Assembly (NCBI GenBank): GCA_046734795.1
Contig: JBKPRX010000149.1
Location: forward strand, 1-19,974
Direction of reading: 5' to 3'
DNA length: 19,974 bases
DNA from: JBKPRX01 sp046734795
Lineage (GTDB): Bacteria; Actinomycetota; Thermoleophilia; Gaiellales; Gaiellaceae
Shown: one piece after another, positions 1-6,688 of the stretch
Position numbering within the stretch: the first letter of the stretch is position 1
Layout of the letters: each line of letters starts with the position of its first letter
The notes under the pieces: model-generated
Told to the model about the DNA's origin: nothing
Seen by the model: only the letters and a program-made list of their open reading frames with translations
Databases searched by the model: none
Translations under genes and position numbers: made by a program

Positions 1-1
1 C

Positions 2-505
2 CCGAAGATCGCGCAAGAGTTGACGATGACCTCGTTCAGCGAGGACATGCGCCGGCGCGGAATGGCGCCCGGAAGCAAGACGCTGTCGCTCGAGCGGCAG
101 CTCGCAGGAGCTCGCCTCGGGCGGGCGCTGCAGGTCTCTCCGTCGGAGGAAATCCTTGTAATCAAGCGGCTTCGGCTAGCTGACGGCGAGGCGATGGCGA
201 TCGAGACGTTGCACATTCCAAGCGCCCTCGTTCCGGGTCTGACGCCGAAGAGCCTCGACGGTTCGTTCTACGAGCTCCTGCAACGCGAGTACGGCATCGT
301 GATTGCGAGCGGCACGCAAGCCATCGAGCCCACGGTGACGAACGAGGAAGAGTCTGAAACGCTCGGTGTGCCGCTGCAGTCGCCGGCGCTTCTCTTCGAG
401 CGAACGAGTCGCGACGCGGACGATCGCACGATTGAGTTCGTCCAGTCGGTGTATCGCGGCGACCGCTACCGGATCGTCACCGAGCTCAACCGGCCGCGAG
501 TCTGA
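2..505 (+). CDS. GntR/HutC-family regulator, UTRA effector domain (5' partial)
   Basis: The reading frame is already open at base 2, and the visible protein starts PKIAQEL..SFSEDMRRRGMAPGS. This is the segment that normally joins the winged helix-turn-helix to the UTRA ligand domain in DasR/NagR(YvoA)-type regulators. The DNA-binding domain therefore lies upstream of the window, and the TTG at 20 is not a real start. The rest is a UTRA fold: a strand with IKRLRLADGEAMAIET, then LDGSFYELLQREYG, and a C-terminal RTIEFVQSVYRGDRYRI block that is typical of the family. Members of this subgroup sense phosphorylated amino sugars (GlcNAc-6-P, GlcN-6-P) and repress transport and catabolic genes. That fits the amino-sugar operon starting 177 bases downstream and the dre-like palindrome in between. 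The ligand is inferred from family and context. Confidence 0.9.
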   Translation, partial: PKIAQELTMTSFSEDMRRRGMAPGSKTLSLERQLAGARLGRALQVSPSEEILVIKRLRLADGEAMAIETLHIPSALVPGLTPKSLDGSFYELLQREYGIVIASGTQAIEPTVTNEEESETLGVPLQSPALLFERTSRDADDRTIEFVQSVYRGDRYRIVTELNRPRV

Positions 506-513
506 GCTACGCC

Positions 514-535
514 GCCGTGCCCACGCGGGCACGGC
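514..535 (+). terminator. GC-rich hairpin after the GntR gene
   Basis: Arms GCCGTGCCC (514-522) and GGGCACGGC (527-535) are perfectly complementary over 9 bp with a 4-base loop. The hairpin starts 8 bases after the regulator's stop codon. There is no long T-tract (CTTGACA follows), so it would be a weak or factor-assisted terminator. Its position, directly before a TTGACA box, suggests that it insulates the regulator from the transport operon. Confidence 0.55.
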
Positions 536-536
536 C

Positions 537-595
537 TTGACAATGACTGGTCTTGTATGCAATCGTCCGCGCGTGGCCAACTGGTATAGACCAAT
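537..595 (+). promoter_or_regulatory. Probable operon promoter region
   Basis: A perfect -35 consensus, TTGACA, lies at 537-542, immediately after the hairpin. Possible -10 elements are TGCAAT (558-563, 15-bp spacing) or TATAGA inside the palindrome at 585-590, preceded by TGG. Neither spacing is ideal, so the -10 is unresolved. The dre-like palindrome (580-595) and a dre left-half sequence, ACTGGTCT (546-553), lie within or just after this region, as expected for repression by the GntR regulator. Confidence 0.4.
580..595. promoter_or_regulatory. dre-like operator (GntR/DasR-type palindrome)
   Basis: ACTGGTATAGACCAAT agrees at 14 of 16 positions with the DasR-responsive element consensus ACTGGTCTAGACCAGT as I know it from Streptomyces. 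The core TGGT..AGACCA is intact. The site is 88 bases before the sugar-binding-protein start and downstream of a DasR-like regulator gene, so it is the likely operator for the whole operon. Confidence 0.7.
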
Positions 596-682
596 CGGCG
601 TCTCGACCATCGTGCGCGGTCCCGCCGGCCACAGGGGCTCAGCCGCGCCGAGGTCGCGCGTCGACGACTCGAGGAGACTTGC

Positions 683-1927
683 ATGAGATCACGAGCTCTC
701 GCCGCGGCCGCCCTGGTCGCTGCGCTCGGGGTCGTCGCGGCGACCGCCAACGCAGGGAGTAGCCGGTCGCAGGCCACCAAGCTCACCATCTGGCTGCAGG
801 TGGACGCGCAGTCAGGGTGGCCTGAGGTTGTCGCAGCGGCGAACAAACAGTTCCAGAGCGACCACCCCGACGTCGACGTCGACGTCCAGTACCAAAACTG
901 GAGCGACCATCTCCAGAAACTCGACGCCACGCTCGCAGGCGGCGGCGGCGCGGACGTCGTCGAGATGGGCAATACCGAGATGACGAAGTACATGGCGGCG
1001 GGTGCGTTCGCAGATCTGACGTCGGCGAAGTCGTCGTTTGCGAACTCGTCGTCGTGGCTCAAGGGCCTCGCAGCATCGGGCGTCTACGGCGGAAAGACCT
1101 ATGGCGTCCCGTACTACGCGGGGTCACGCGTCGGTACGTACCGCACCGACCTCTTCAAGCGTGCCGGCATCAAGAAGGCGCCCTCGAGCCTTGCCGAGCT
1201 GGCGCTCGACGCACGCAAGCTCGGACGCATGAACCCGGGCAAGGGCTTCTCGCCGGTCTACATCGCGGGCACCGATTGGTACGTCGCGATGTCGTTCGTC
1301 TACGACTACGGCGGAACGATCGCACGCACCAGCCGAGGCAAGTGGTTTGGCGCGCTCGACTCACCGCAGGCGATTGCGGGCCTGACGGCGTACAGAAACT
1401 TCTTCAACTCGGTCTCGAAGGCGAGCAAGACCACCGACGAGACGCATCCGAATCCATACGACGTGTACGCACAGGGTCAGGCCGGGATCATCGTCGGGCC
1501 GAGCTGGTTCACCTGCTGCGTCGGCAAGAAGTACAAGGCGGCCACGGCGCAGTTCGTGATGCCGAGCCACTCGCGCGGCAAGCCGCTCCCGGGCTTCCTG
1601 GGCGGCTCCGACCTTGCCGTCCCCGCGACGAGCAAGAACAAGCAGCTCGCGATCGACTGGATCAAGGCCTTCACGAGCACGCAGTCCGAGCGTGCGTTGC
1701 AGGCCAAGGGCAACATCCCGAATGCGACGAACCTGCTCGGCACGAGCGTGAACGAGCGCGCCGCAGCGCGTAGCTGGTTCGTACCGACGGCGAAGCACTG
1801 GGTCGACGTCGAGAACGGCAATATCCTCCGCAACATGCTCGCGCAGATGCTTACCGGCAAGCTGACCGTCAGGCAGGCCGCACGGTCCGCGAGCGACAAC
1901 ATCGCCTCGATCCTCAACGGCGCCTAA
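683..1927 (+). CDS. ABC sugar importer, extracellular solute-binding protein (family 1)
   Basis: A 414-residue protein. It has a Sec signal peptide (MRSR, hydrophobic residues 5-20, cleavage motif ANA at 22-24), then KLTIWLQV and a periplasmic-binding fold with YGVPYYAGSRVGTYRTDLFKRAGI and DLAVPATSKNKQLAIDWIKAF. These are signatures of family 1 oligosaccharide-binding proteins of the MalE/NgcE/DasA kind. The start is supported by GAGGAG at 671-676, 6 bases before ATG. There is no lipobox cysteine at the cleavage site, unusual for an actinobacterial binding protein; the only adjacent cysteines are an internal CC pair. It is the first gene of the transport operon, with two permeases directly downstream. 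The ligand is probably an amino sugar, muropeptide sugar or chito-oligosaccharide; this is inferred from the MurQ, NagA and NagB-II genes in the same operon. Confidence 0.9.
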   Translation: MRSRALAAAALVAALGVVAATANAGSSRSQATKLTIWLQVDAQSGWPEVVAAANKQFQSDHPDVDVDVQYQNWSDHLQKLDATLAGGGGADVVEMGNTEMTKYMAAGAFADLTSAKSSFANSSSWLKGLAASGVYGGKTYGVPYYAGSRVGTYRTDLFKRAGIKKAPSSLAELALDARKLGRMNPGKGFSPVYIAGTDWYVAMSFVYDYGGTIARTSRGKWFGALDSPQAIAGLTAYRNFFNSVSKASKTTDETHPNPYDVYAQGQAGIIVGPSWFTCCVGKKYKAATAQFVMPSHSRGKPLPGFLGGSDLAVPATSKNKQLAIDWIKAFTSTQSERALQAKGNIPNATNLLGTSVNERAAARSWFVPTAKHWVDVENGNILRNMLAQMLTGKLTVRQAARSASDNIASILNGA

Positions 1928-1933
1928 GGCGCG

Positions 1934-2902
1934 GTGACGGACGGAGACGGAGTGGCGATCGCCGCCGGAGCCGAGTGGCCCCGGCGGCGCCGCCGCCGGA
2001 CCGTCGGCGCGCTCGCGCGTGCGTCCGTTCCTTATTGGCTGATCCTTCCGGTGCTCGCTGCGATCGGCGGCATCCTCGGCTACCCGCTCTACAGCCTCGT
2101 CCGCCTCTCGTTCCAGCACTACACGCTCTTCGAGCTGATCCAGCACGCGGGAAGCTGGGTCGGCCTTCGCAACTACAGCGCGATCCTGCACGACCAGATC
2201 TTCTGGCACACGGTGCTGCGGACGGTCGTCTTCACCGCGGTGAACGTCGGTCTGACGATCGTGCTCGGGATGTTGTTCGCACTGTTGCTCGTTCGAGTCA
2301 GCCGCTGGATGCGAGTGCTGCTGACGGCGGGCCTCGTCCTCGTCTGGGCGATGCCGGTCGTCGTCGCGGTGCAGATCTTCACGTGGATGACGAACTTCCA
2401 GAACGGCGTCGTCAACCACGTCCTCACGCAGGCTGGCGTCGGTGACTTCTTCCACCACGATTGGTACGCGTCGACGACCTCACAGCTCGCGATGGCGACT
2501 GCCGTGATCGTCTGGGGTGCGATCCCGTTCGTCGCGATCACGCTGTACGCGGCACTTGCTCAAGTGCCGCGCGAGCTCGAGGAAGCCGCCGCGATCGACG
2601 GCGCAGGCGCGTGGCGCTCGTTCCGCGACGTGACGCTGCCGATCCTGAAGCCGATCCTGCTGATCCTGACGAGCCTCTCGATCATCTGGGACTTCGCGGT
2701 CTTCGCGCAGCCGTACTTGCTTTGGGGCCAGTCGAAGATCCATCCCGGCAACTACTTGATGGGCATCTATCTCTTCGAAGAGGGCTACTTCAAGACCGAC
2801 TATGGACGCGGCGCGACGATCGCGATCTTGATGCTGATCATGGTCGCCGTCTTGAGCATCGTCTACGTGCGACGCATGGTCGCGATCGGACGCGAAGAGT
2901 GA
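1934..2902 (+). CDS. ABC sugar transporter permease, MalF-type
   Basis: A 322-residue membrane protein starting at GTG 1934, 6 bases after the binding-protein stop codon. It has a basic N-terminus (RRRRRRT), a first hydrophobic helix (WLILPVLAAIGGILGYPLYS), and about six membrane segments in all. The coupling-loop EAA motif ELEEAAAIDGAG lies at about residues 214-225, followed by FRDVTLPILKPI. The MalF-like features (long N-terminal part, SFQHYTLF segment, LRTVVFTAVNV) pair it with the next gene. Its TGA overlaps the next GTG (GTGA), indicating translational coupling. No ABC ATPase for this importer is in the window. Many actinobacterial sugar importers use a shared MsiK-type ATPase encoded elsewhere. 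Confidence 0.92.
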   Translation: MTDGDGVAIAAGAEWPRRRRRRTVGALARASVPYWLILPVLAAIGGILGYPLYSLVRLSFQHYTLFELIQHAGSWVGLRNYSAILHDQIFWHTVLRTVVFTAVNVGLTIVLGMLFALLLVRVSRWMRVLLTAGLVLVWAMPVVVAVQIFTWMTNFQNGVVNHVLTQAGVGDFFHHDWYASTTSQLAMATAVIVWGAIPFVAITLYAALAQVPRELEEAAAIDGAGAWRSFRDVTLPILKPILLILTSLSIIWDFAVFAQPYLLWGQSKIHPGNYLMGIYLFEEGYFKTDYGRGATIAILMLIMVAVLSIVYVRRMVAIGREE

Positions 2903-3750
2903 CCGCGTCCGCTCTCGTGCGAAAGCGGCGACTCGGCCGCGCAGGGTGGAACCTCGTCGGCTTCGCGGTCTTCGCGGTGATGGTGTTTCCCGTCTTCTGG
3001 ATGATCTCGACCGCCTTCAAGCCGGACGACGAGATCGTCGCGTTGAACCCGACGTGGATCCCGTTCCACCCGACGTTGGCGCACTTCTCGGCGGCGATTC
3101 ACAAGCCGTTCTTCTGGGAGTGCGTCAGGAACAGTCTCATCATCGTGAGCGTCACGGTCGCGATCTCGATCGCGCTCGCGTTCCTGGCCGCAATCGCCCT
3201 CGCCAAGTACCGCTTCGCCGGTCGCGCGATGTTCATCGTGCTTGTGATCGGAATCCAGATGCTTCCGCAGACGGCGCTGATCATCCCGCTCTACGTCCTG
3301 CTCGCACGCTACGGGCAAGTGAATGCGCTGCTCGGCGTGATCGTCACCTACATGACGTTCGTGCTGCCGTTCTGTGTCTGGACGTTGCGGGGCTTCATGA
3401 TCGGCATCCCCCGCGAGCTCGAGGAGGCGGCGATGGTCGACGGCAGTACGCGTCTCGGCGCATTCACGCGGATCCTGCTCCCGCTGGTCGCGCCCGGCCT
3501 CGTCGCCACCTCGATCTTCGCATTCATCCAGAGCTGGAACGAGTACATCTTCGCGCGCGTTCTCTTGAACGACCAGAGCAAGCAGACGATCACGGTCTGG
3601 CTCTCGTACTTCCTCGGCACAAGCCGGAACACCGACTGGGGTGCGCTGATGGCGGCTTCGTCGCTGACTGCGATCCCGGTCGTGATCTTCTTCCTGCTCG
3701 TCCAGCGTCGGATCGCGTTCGGACTTACGGCTGGAGCAGTGCGCGGATGA
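2899..3750 (+). CDS. ABC sugar transporter permease, MalG-type
   Basis: A 283-residue membrane protein. The open frame extends far upstream, but the GTG at 2899, overlapping the previous stop as GTGA, gives a protein with the usual MalG N-terminus: a short basic head, then a membrane helix ending VFPVFWMISTAFKPDDEI. The LAKYRFAGRAMF loop, the ELEEAAMVDGSTRLGAF coupling motif at about residues 173-189, and FAFIQSWNEYIFARVLL are all hallmarks of MalG-family permeases. It forms the importer channel with the preceding permease. Its stop overlaps the following ATG (ATGA). Confidence 0.92.
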   Translation: MTASALVRKRRLGRAGWNLVGFAVFAVMVFPVFWMISTAFKPDDEIVALNPTWIPFHPTLAHFSAAIHKPFFWECVRNSLIIVSVTVAISIALAFLAAIALAKYRFAGRAMFIVLVIGIQMLPQTALIIPLYVLLARYGQVNALLGVIVTYMTFVLPFCVWTLRGFMIGIPRELEEAAMVDGSTRLGAFTRILLPLVAPGLVATSIFAFIQSWNEYIFARVLLNDQSKQTITVWLSYFLGTSRNTDWGALMAASSLTAIPVVIFFLLVQRRIAFGLTAGAVRG

Positions 3751-5600
3751 GTGGTACAGACCAGACGCGCGCGGGTTGCTCCTACTTCGGCGTGCGTGTC
3801 GCGCGCCATGTCGAGCGCGACCTCGCCGACCTTGCAGCCCGTGGCTACAGCGGCGTGTTGCACACCTTCTCGGAGAACGACCTCGCGTATTACCGCGACA
3901 CCATGCGCGAGCTCGTAGAGCTCTCGCACGCTGCAGGTCTGAGCGTGCAGGCGAGCCCGTGGGGGCTTGGCCGAACGTTCGGCGGCGAAGCCGAGAGCCG
4001 GTGGGTCGCCTTCCATCCCGACGAGTGCCAGGTCTTCGACGACGGGCGGCGCGTTGCGGCGGCGTGCCTGAACAGTCCCGCGTATCGCGCGTTTTGCAAG
4101 GACTGGGCCGATTGGGTGCTCGACTGCGGCGTCGACTCAGTCTTTTGGGACGAGCCGGCCTGGGTCGTTCCTGCGCATGTCGGCGTCGACGACGATTTGC
4201 GCTGGAGCTGCCGCTGCCACCACTGCGCCGAGCGCTTCGGCGGCGAGCTACCGCGCGAACGCACACCGGACGCCGTGGCGTTTCGCGAGGACTCCGTCGT
4301 CGACTTCCTGCGCGAGGTCGTCGCACACGTCGCGGCGAACGGCGGCGCCAACACCGTTTGCCTCCTGCCGGCGACCGAAGGCGATCACGGACTCTCTGAC
4401 TGGAACGCGGTCGCGTCCCTGCCGGGCTTGACGACCCTTGCGACGGATCCCTACTGGAAGCACTGGGGCGAGCCTGCCGGTCCGTTCGTCCGCCGTTTTG
4501 CGCGTCTCCTGCGCGAGACGTGCGATCGACACGGAATCGGCGCGCAGCTGTGGGTGCCGAGCTTCGGTCTCACGCGCGACGAGATTTCCGAGCTGGACGC
4601 TGCGATCGAAGCCGCACGCGCGGAAGGCGTCGCCGACCTTTGGACGTGGGGCTACGAGGCGTGCGCGCACATGACGAGCCTCGCGAGCCCGGACGCCGCC
4701 GAGGTGTGGGAATCGGTCAGCGCGGCGCTGACGCAGCAGCCGCAACGGCCGACGGAGGCGACGCTCGATTCGGCTCTCGAGCTTCGCTCGACGCGCGAGC
4801 TCGTCGGGCTGCTCAACGAGCAGGACGCCCTCGTCGCCGGCGCCGTCGCGACTGCGGCCGACGATCTCGCCGCTGCGATCGATGCGATCGCCGCTCGTCT
4901 CGCGCGCGGCGGTCGGCTCGTCTACGTCGGCGCCGGAACCTCCGGGCAACTGGCGAAACTCGACGCATCCGAATGCGCGCCGACGTTCGGCTCGCCCGCC
5001 GGCGAGGTCGTCGCGATAACCGTCGTCGGGGAGCGCGAGGAGGACGACCGCGAGCGCGGACCGGCGGAGCTCCGGCGGCTGGACGTCGGCACCGACGACG
5101 CCGTTGTCGGAGTGAGCGCAAGCGGCACGACACCCTTCACGTGCGCCGCGCTCGAGACGGCGCGCGCGGCGGGGGCGCTGACCGTCGCCGTCGTCTGCGC
5201 GCACGGCACGCCTCTCGCGCGGCACGCAGACCACGAGGTCGCGGTCGTGGTGGGACCCGAGCTCGTCGCAGGCTCGACGCGTCTGAAGGCGGGCACTGCG
5301 CAGAAGCTCGTGCTCAACGCAATTTCGACGGTGACGATGATCCGGCTCGGCCGCACGTTCGCCGGGTTGATGGTGGCGGTCGCGCCGGAGAACTCGAAGC
5401 TCCGCGAGCGCGCTCGCCGCAACGTCGCGATTGCGAGCGGCGCTGACGAGGCAGACGTCGAGGCGGCCTTCGCGGCAGCGGGGGGCGACGCGCGCGTCGC
5501 GCTTGTCTCGCTTCTCGTCGGCATCGACGCATCGGCTGCGCGCGAACGGCTCACTGCGAGCGGCGGCTCCGTGGCAGCGGCTGTCGGAGGCGGACAATGA
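3747..5600 (+). CDS. Fusion: TIM-barrel glycosidase-like domain + MurNAc-6-phosphate etherase (MurQ)
   Basis: A 617-residue cytoplasmic protein with no signal peptide; it starts at ATG 3747, overlapping the permease stop (ATGA). Residues 1 to about 330 look like a glycoside-hydrolase-type TIM barrel. They include an acidic VFWDEPAW strand (D135, E136) and a cysteine cluster, CRCHHC (C155, C157, C160), followed by ERF, a pattern I associate with putative glycosidases. They also include LATDPYWKHW and LWTWGYEA at barrel-strand ends. Residues 336-617 are a complete MurQ domain (282 residues, family usually about 300). It has GAGTSG (395-400), the LDASECAPTF strand with likely acid E409, E429 in an ExxEDD block as candidate base, the phosphate-binding SASGTTPF (457-464), and GSTRLKAGTAQK (509-520). 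MurQ cleaves the lactyl ether of MurNAc-6-P to give GlcNAc-6-P and D-lactate. The domains are joined by only a few residues (QQPQRP). An in-frame ATG at 4671 or GTG at 4704 could allow a separate MurQ product, but neither has a convincing ribosome-binding site. The barrel's substrate is unknown. Confidence 0.88.
   Translation: MSGTDQTRAGCSYFGVRVARHVERDLADLAARGYSGVLHTFSENDLAYYRDTMRELVELSHAAGLSVQASPWGLGRTFGGEAESRWVAFHPDECQVFDDGRRVAAACLNSPAYRAFCKDWADWVLDCGVDSVFWDEPAWVVPAHVGVDDDLRWSCRCHHCAERFGGELPRERTPDAVAFREDSVVDFLREVVAHVAANGGANTVCLLPATEGDHGLSDWNAVASLPGLTTLATDPYWKHWGEPAGPFVRRFARLLRETCDRHGIGAQLWVPSFGLTRDEISELDAAIEAARAEGVADLWTWGYEACAHMTSLASPDAAEVWESVSAALTQQPQRPTEATLDSALELRSTRELVGLLNEQDALVAGAVATAADDLAAAIDAIAARLARGGRLVYVGAGTSGQLAKLDASECAPTFGSPAGEVVAITVVGEREEDDRERGPAELRRLDVGTDDAVVGVSASGTTPFTCAALETARAAGALTVAVVCAHGTPLARHADHEVAVVVGPELVAGSTRLKAGTAQKLVLNAISTVTMIRLGRTFAGLMVAVAPENSKLRERARRNVAIASGADEADVEAAFAAAGGDARVALVSLLVGIDASAARERLTASGGSVAAAVGGGQ
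3750..3765. promoter_or_regulatory. Second dre-like palindrome at the start of the murQ-fusion gene
   Basis: AGTGGTACAGACCAGA has the core TGGTACAGACCA, which matches the operator at 580-595 (TGGTATAGACCA) at all but one position. It matches the DasR consensus at about 12 of 16 positions. It begins three bases after the A of the ATG at 3747, so it lies inside the coding sequence. If the GntR regulator binds here it could block elongation or a local promoter. Coding constraint (codons for SGTDQT) is the alternative explanation. Confidence 0.4.
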
Positions 5601-6688
5601 GGCTTGGCGTCGAGGCCGCGCTCGTTCGTGGGATCTTGGTGCCCGGCGACGTCGAGGTCGCCGACGGGCGCGTCGTCGACGTCGGCCTCGCGCCGTCGAT
5701 CCGCGGGCGCGTCGCGATTCCCGGCTTGATCGATCTGCAGGTCAACGGCTTCGCCGGCGTCGACTTCCTCTCGGCGTCCGCGGCCGACTATCGCCAAGCG
5801 GGCGACGCGTTGCTCGAAACCGGCGTGACCGCGTACCAGCCGACCTTCATCACCGCGCCCGAAGAGGTGCTACTCGATGCGATTCGCGCAGTGCCCGGCC
5901 CGGAAGAGACACCGCGCGTCTTGGGCGCGCATATCGAAGGTCCCTTCCTCGCCCCCGAGCGCCTCGGCACGCATCCCCGCGAGCACAGGCGCGATCCCGA
6001 CCTGGCGCTCCTCGACCGGCTGCTCGATGCCGGTCGCGTCACGACGCTCACGCTCGCACCCGAGCTGCCGGGCGCGGACGTCCTCATTCGTAGCGCGCTC
6101 GCGCGCGGCATCGTCGTCGGCGCGGGTCACTCCGATGCGACCGCGGCCGAGGCACATGCGGCGTTCGACCTCGGCGTCTCGACGGTCTCGCACGTCTTCA
6201 ACGCGATGCGGCCGTTCCGCTCGCGCGACCCCGGCATCGTTGGCGTTGCGCTGACGCGCAGCGACGTCTTCGTGCAGATGATCGTCGACGGTCATCACCT
6301 CGCCGACGAGACAGTGAGGCTCATCTGGTCGGCTGCGGCCGGCCGCGTTGCGCTCGTCAGCGACGCAACCGCGGGCGCGCGCGCAGCTCGAGGTCCGTAC
6401 AACCTCGGCGACGTCTCGATTCAGGTGACCGACGGCGTCCCGCTTCGCGAAGACGGCGTCATGGCCGGAACGCTGCTGACAATGCTCGACGCCGTCCGGA
6501 ATCTGCACGCGTTGGGTGTTCCGTTCGAGGACGCCGTCACCGCGGCGAGCGAGGTACCGGCGCGGGTGCTCGGGCGCGACGACGTGGGCGTGCTCGAGCC
6601 CGGAGGACCGGCCGACGTCGTCGTACTCGACGACAGGCTCGAGATCGCCAACGTGCTCTGCGCAGGCGAGGCACGTGTCGTGGCTTGA
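5597..6688 (+). CDS. nagA: N-acetylglucosamine-6-phosphate deacetylase
   Basis: A 363-residue amidohydrolase that removes acetate from GlcNAc-6-P to give GlcN-6-P, the step after MurQ. Diagnostic motifs appear in order: PGLIDLQVNGFAGVDF (42-57); metal-ligand E114 in HIEGPF; H178 in GAGHSDA; H199 in SHVFNAMRPF; DGHH (231-234); the catalytic aspartate D256 in LVSDAT; and MAGTLLTM near 289-296. Length is near the family norm (about 380). The ATG overlaps the upstream stop (ATGA), so it is translationally coupled to the murQ fusion. Confidence 0.95.
   Translation: MRLGVEAALVRGILVPGDVEVADGRVVDVGLAPSIRGRVAIPGLIDLQVNGFAGVDFLSASAADYRQAGDALLETGVTAYQPTFITAPEEVLLDAIRAVPGPEETPRVLGAHIEGPFLAPERLGTHPREHRRDPDLALLDRLLDAGRVTTLTLAPELPGADVLIRSALARGIVVGAGHSDATAAEAHAAFDLGVSTVSHVFNAMRPFRSRDPGIVGVALTRSDVFVQMIVDGHHLADETVRLIWSAAAGRVALVSDATAGARAARGPYNLGDVSIQVTDGVPLREDGVMAGTLLTMLDAVRNLHALGVPFEDAVTAASEVPARVLGRDDVGVLEPGGPADVVVLDDRLEIANVLCAGEARVVA

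Noticed and set aside
1424..1440. AGACCA half-site inside the binding-protein gene as a third dre element
   Set aside because: Only the right half is present, without TGGT at the correct distance; expected by chance.
2461..2898. Upstream extension of the MalG-type permease frame
   Set aside because: Overlaps the MalF-type gene in another frame and is arginine/aspartate-rich. The GTGA junction at 2899 gives the normal N-terminus.
2863..4326. Long - strand open frame (487 codons) across the MalG-type permease and fusion gene
   Set aside because: Arginine-rich, low-complexity translation with no domain; an antisense shadow of high-GC coding sequence whose + strand genes have clear motifs.
4248..5597. 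Long - strand open frame opposite the MurQ domain
   Set aside because: Same reason: the + strand shows uninterrupted MurQ motifs, and the antisense product is compositionally biased.
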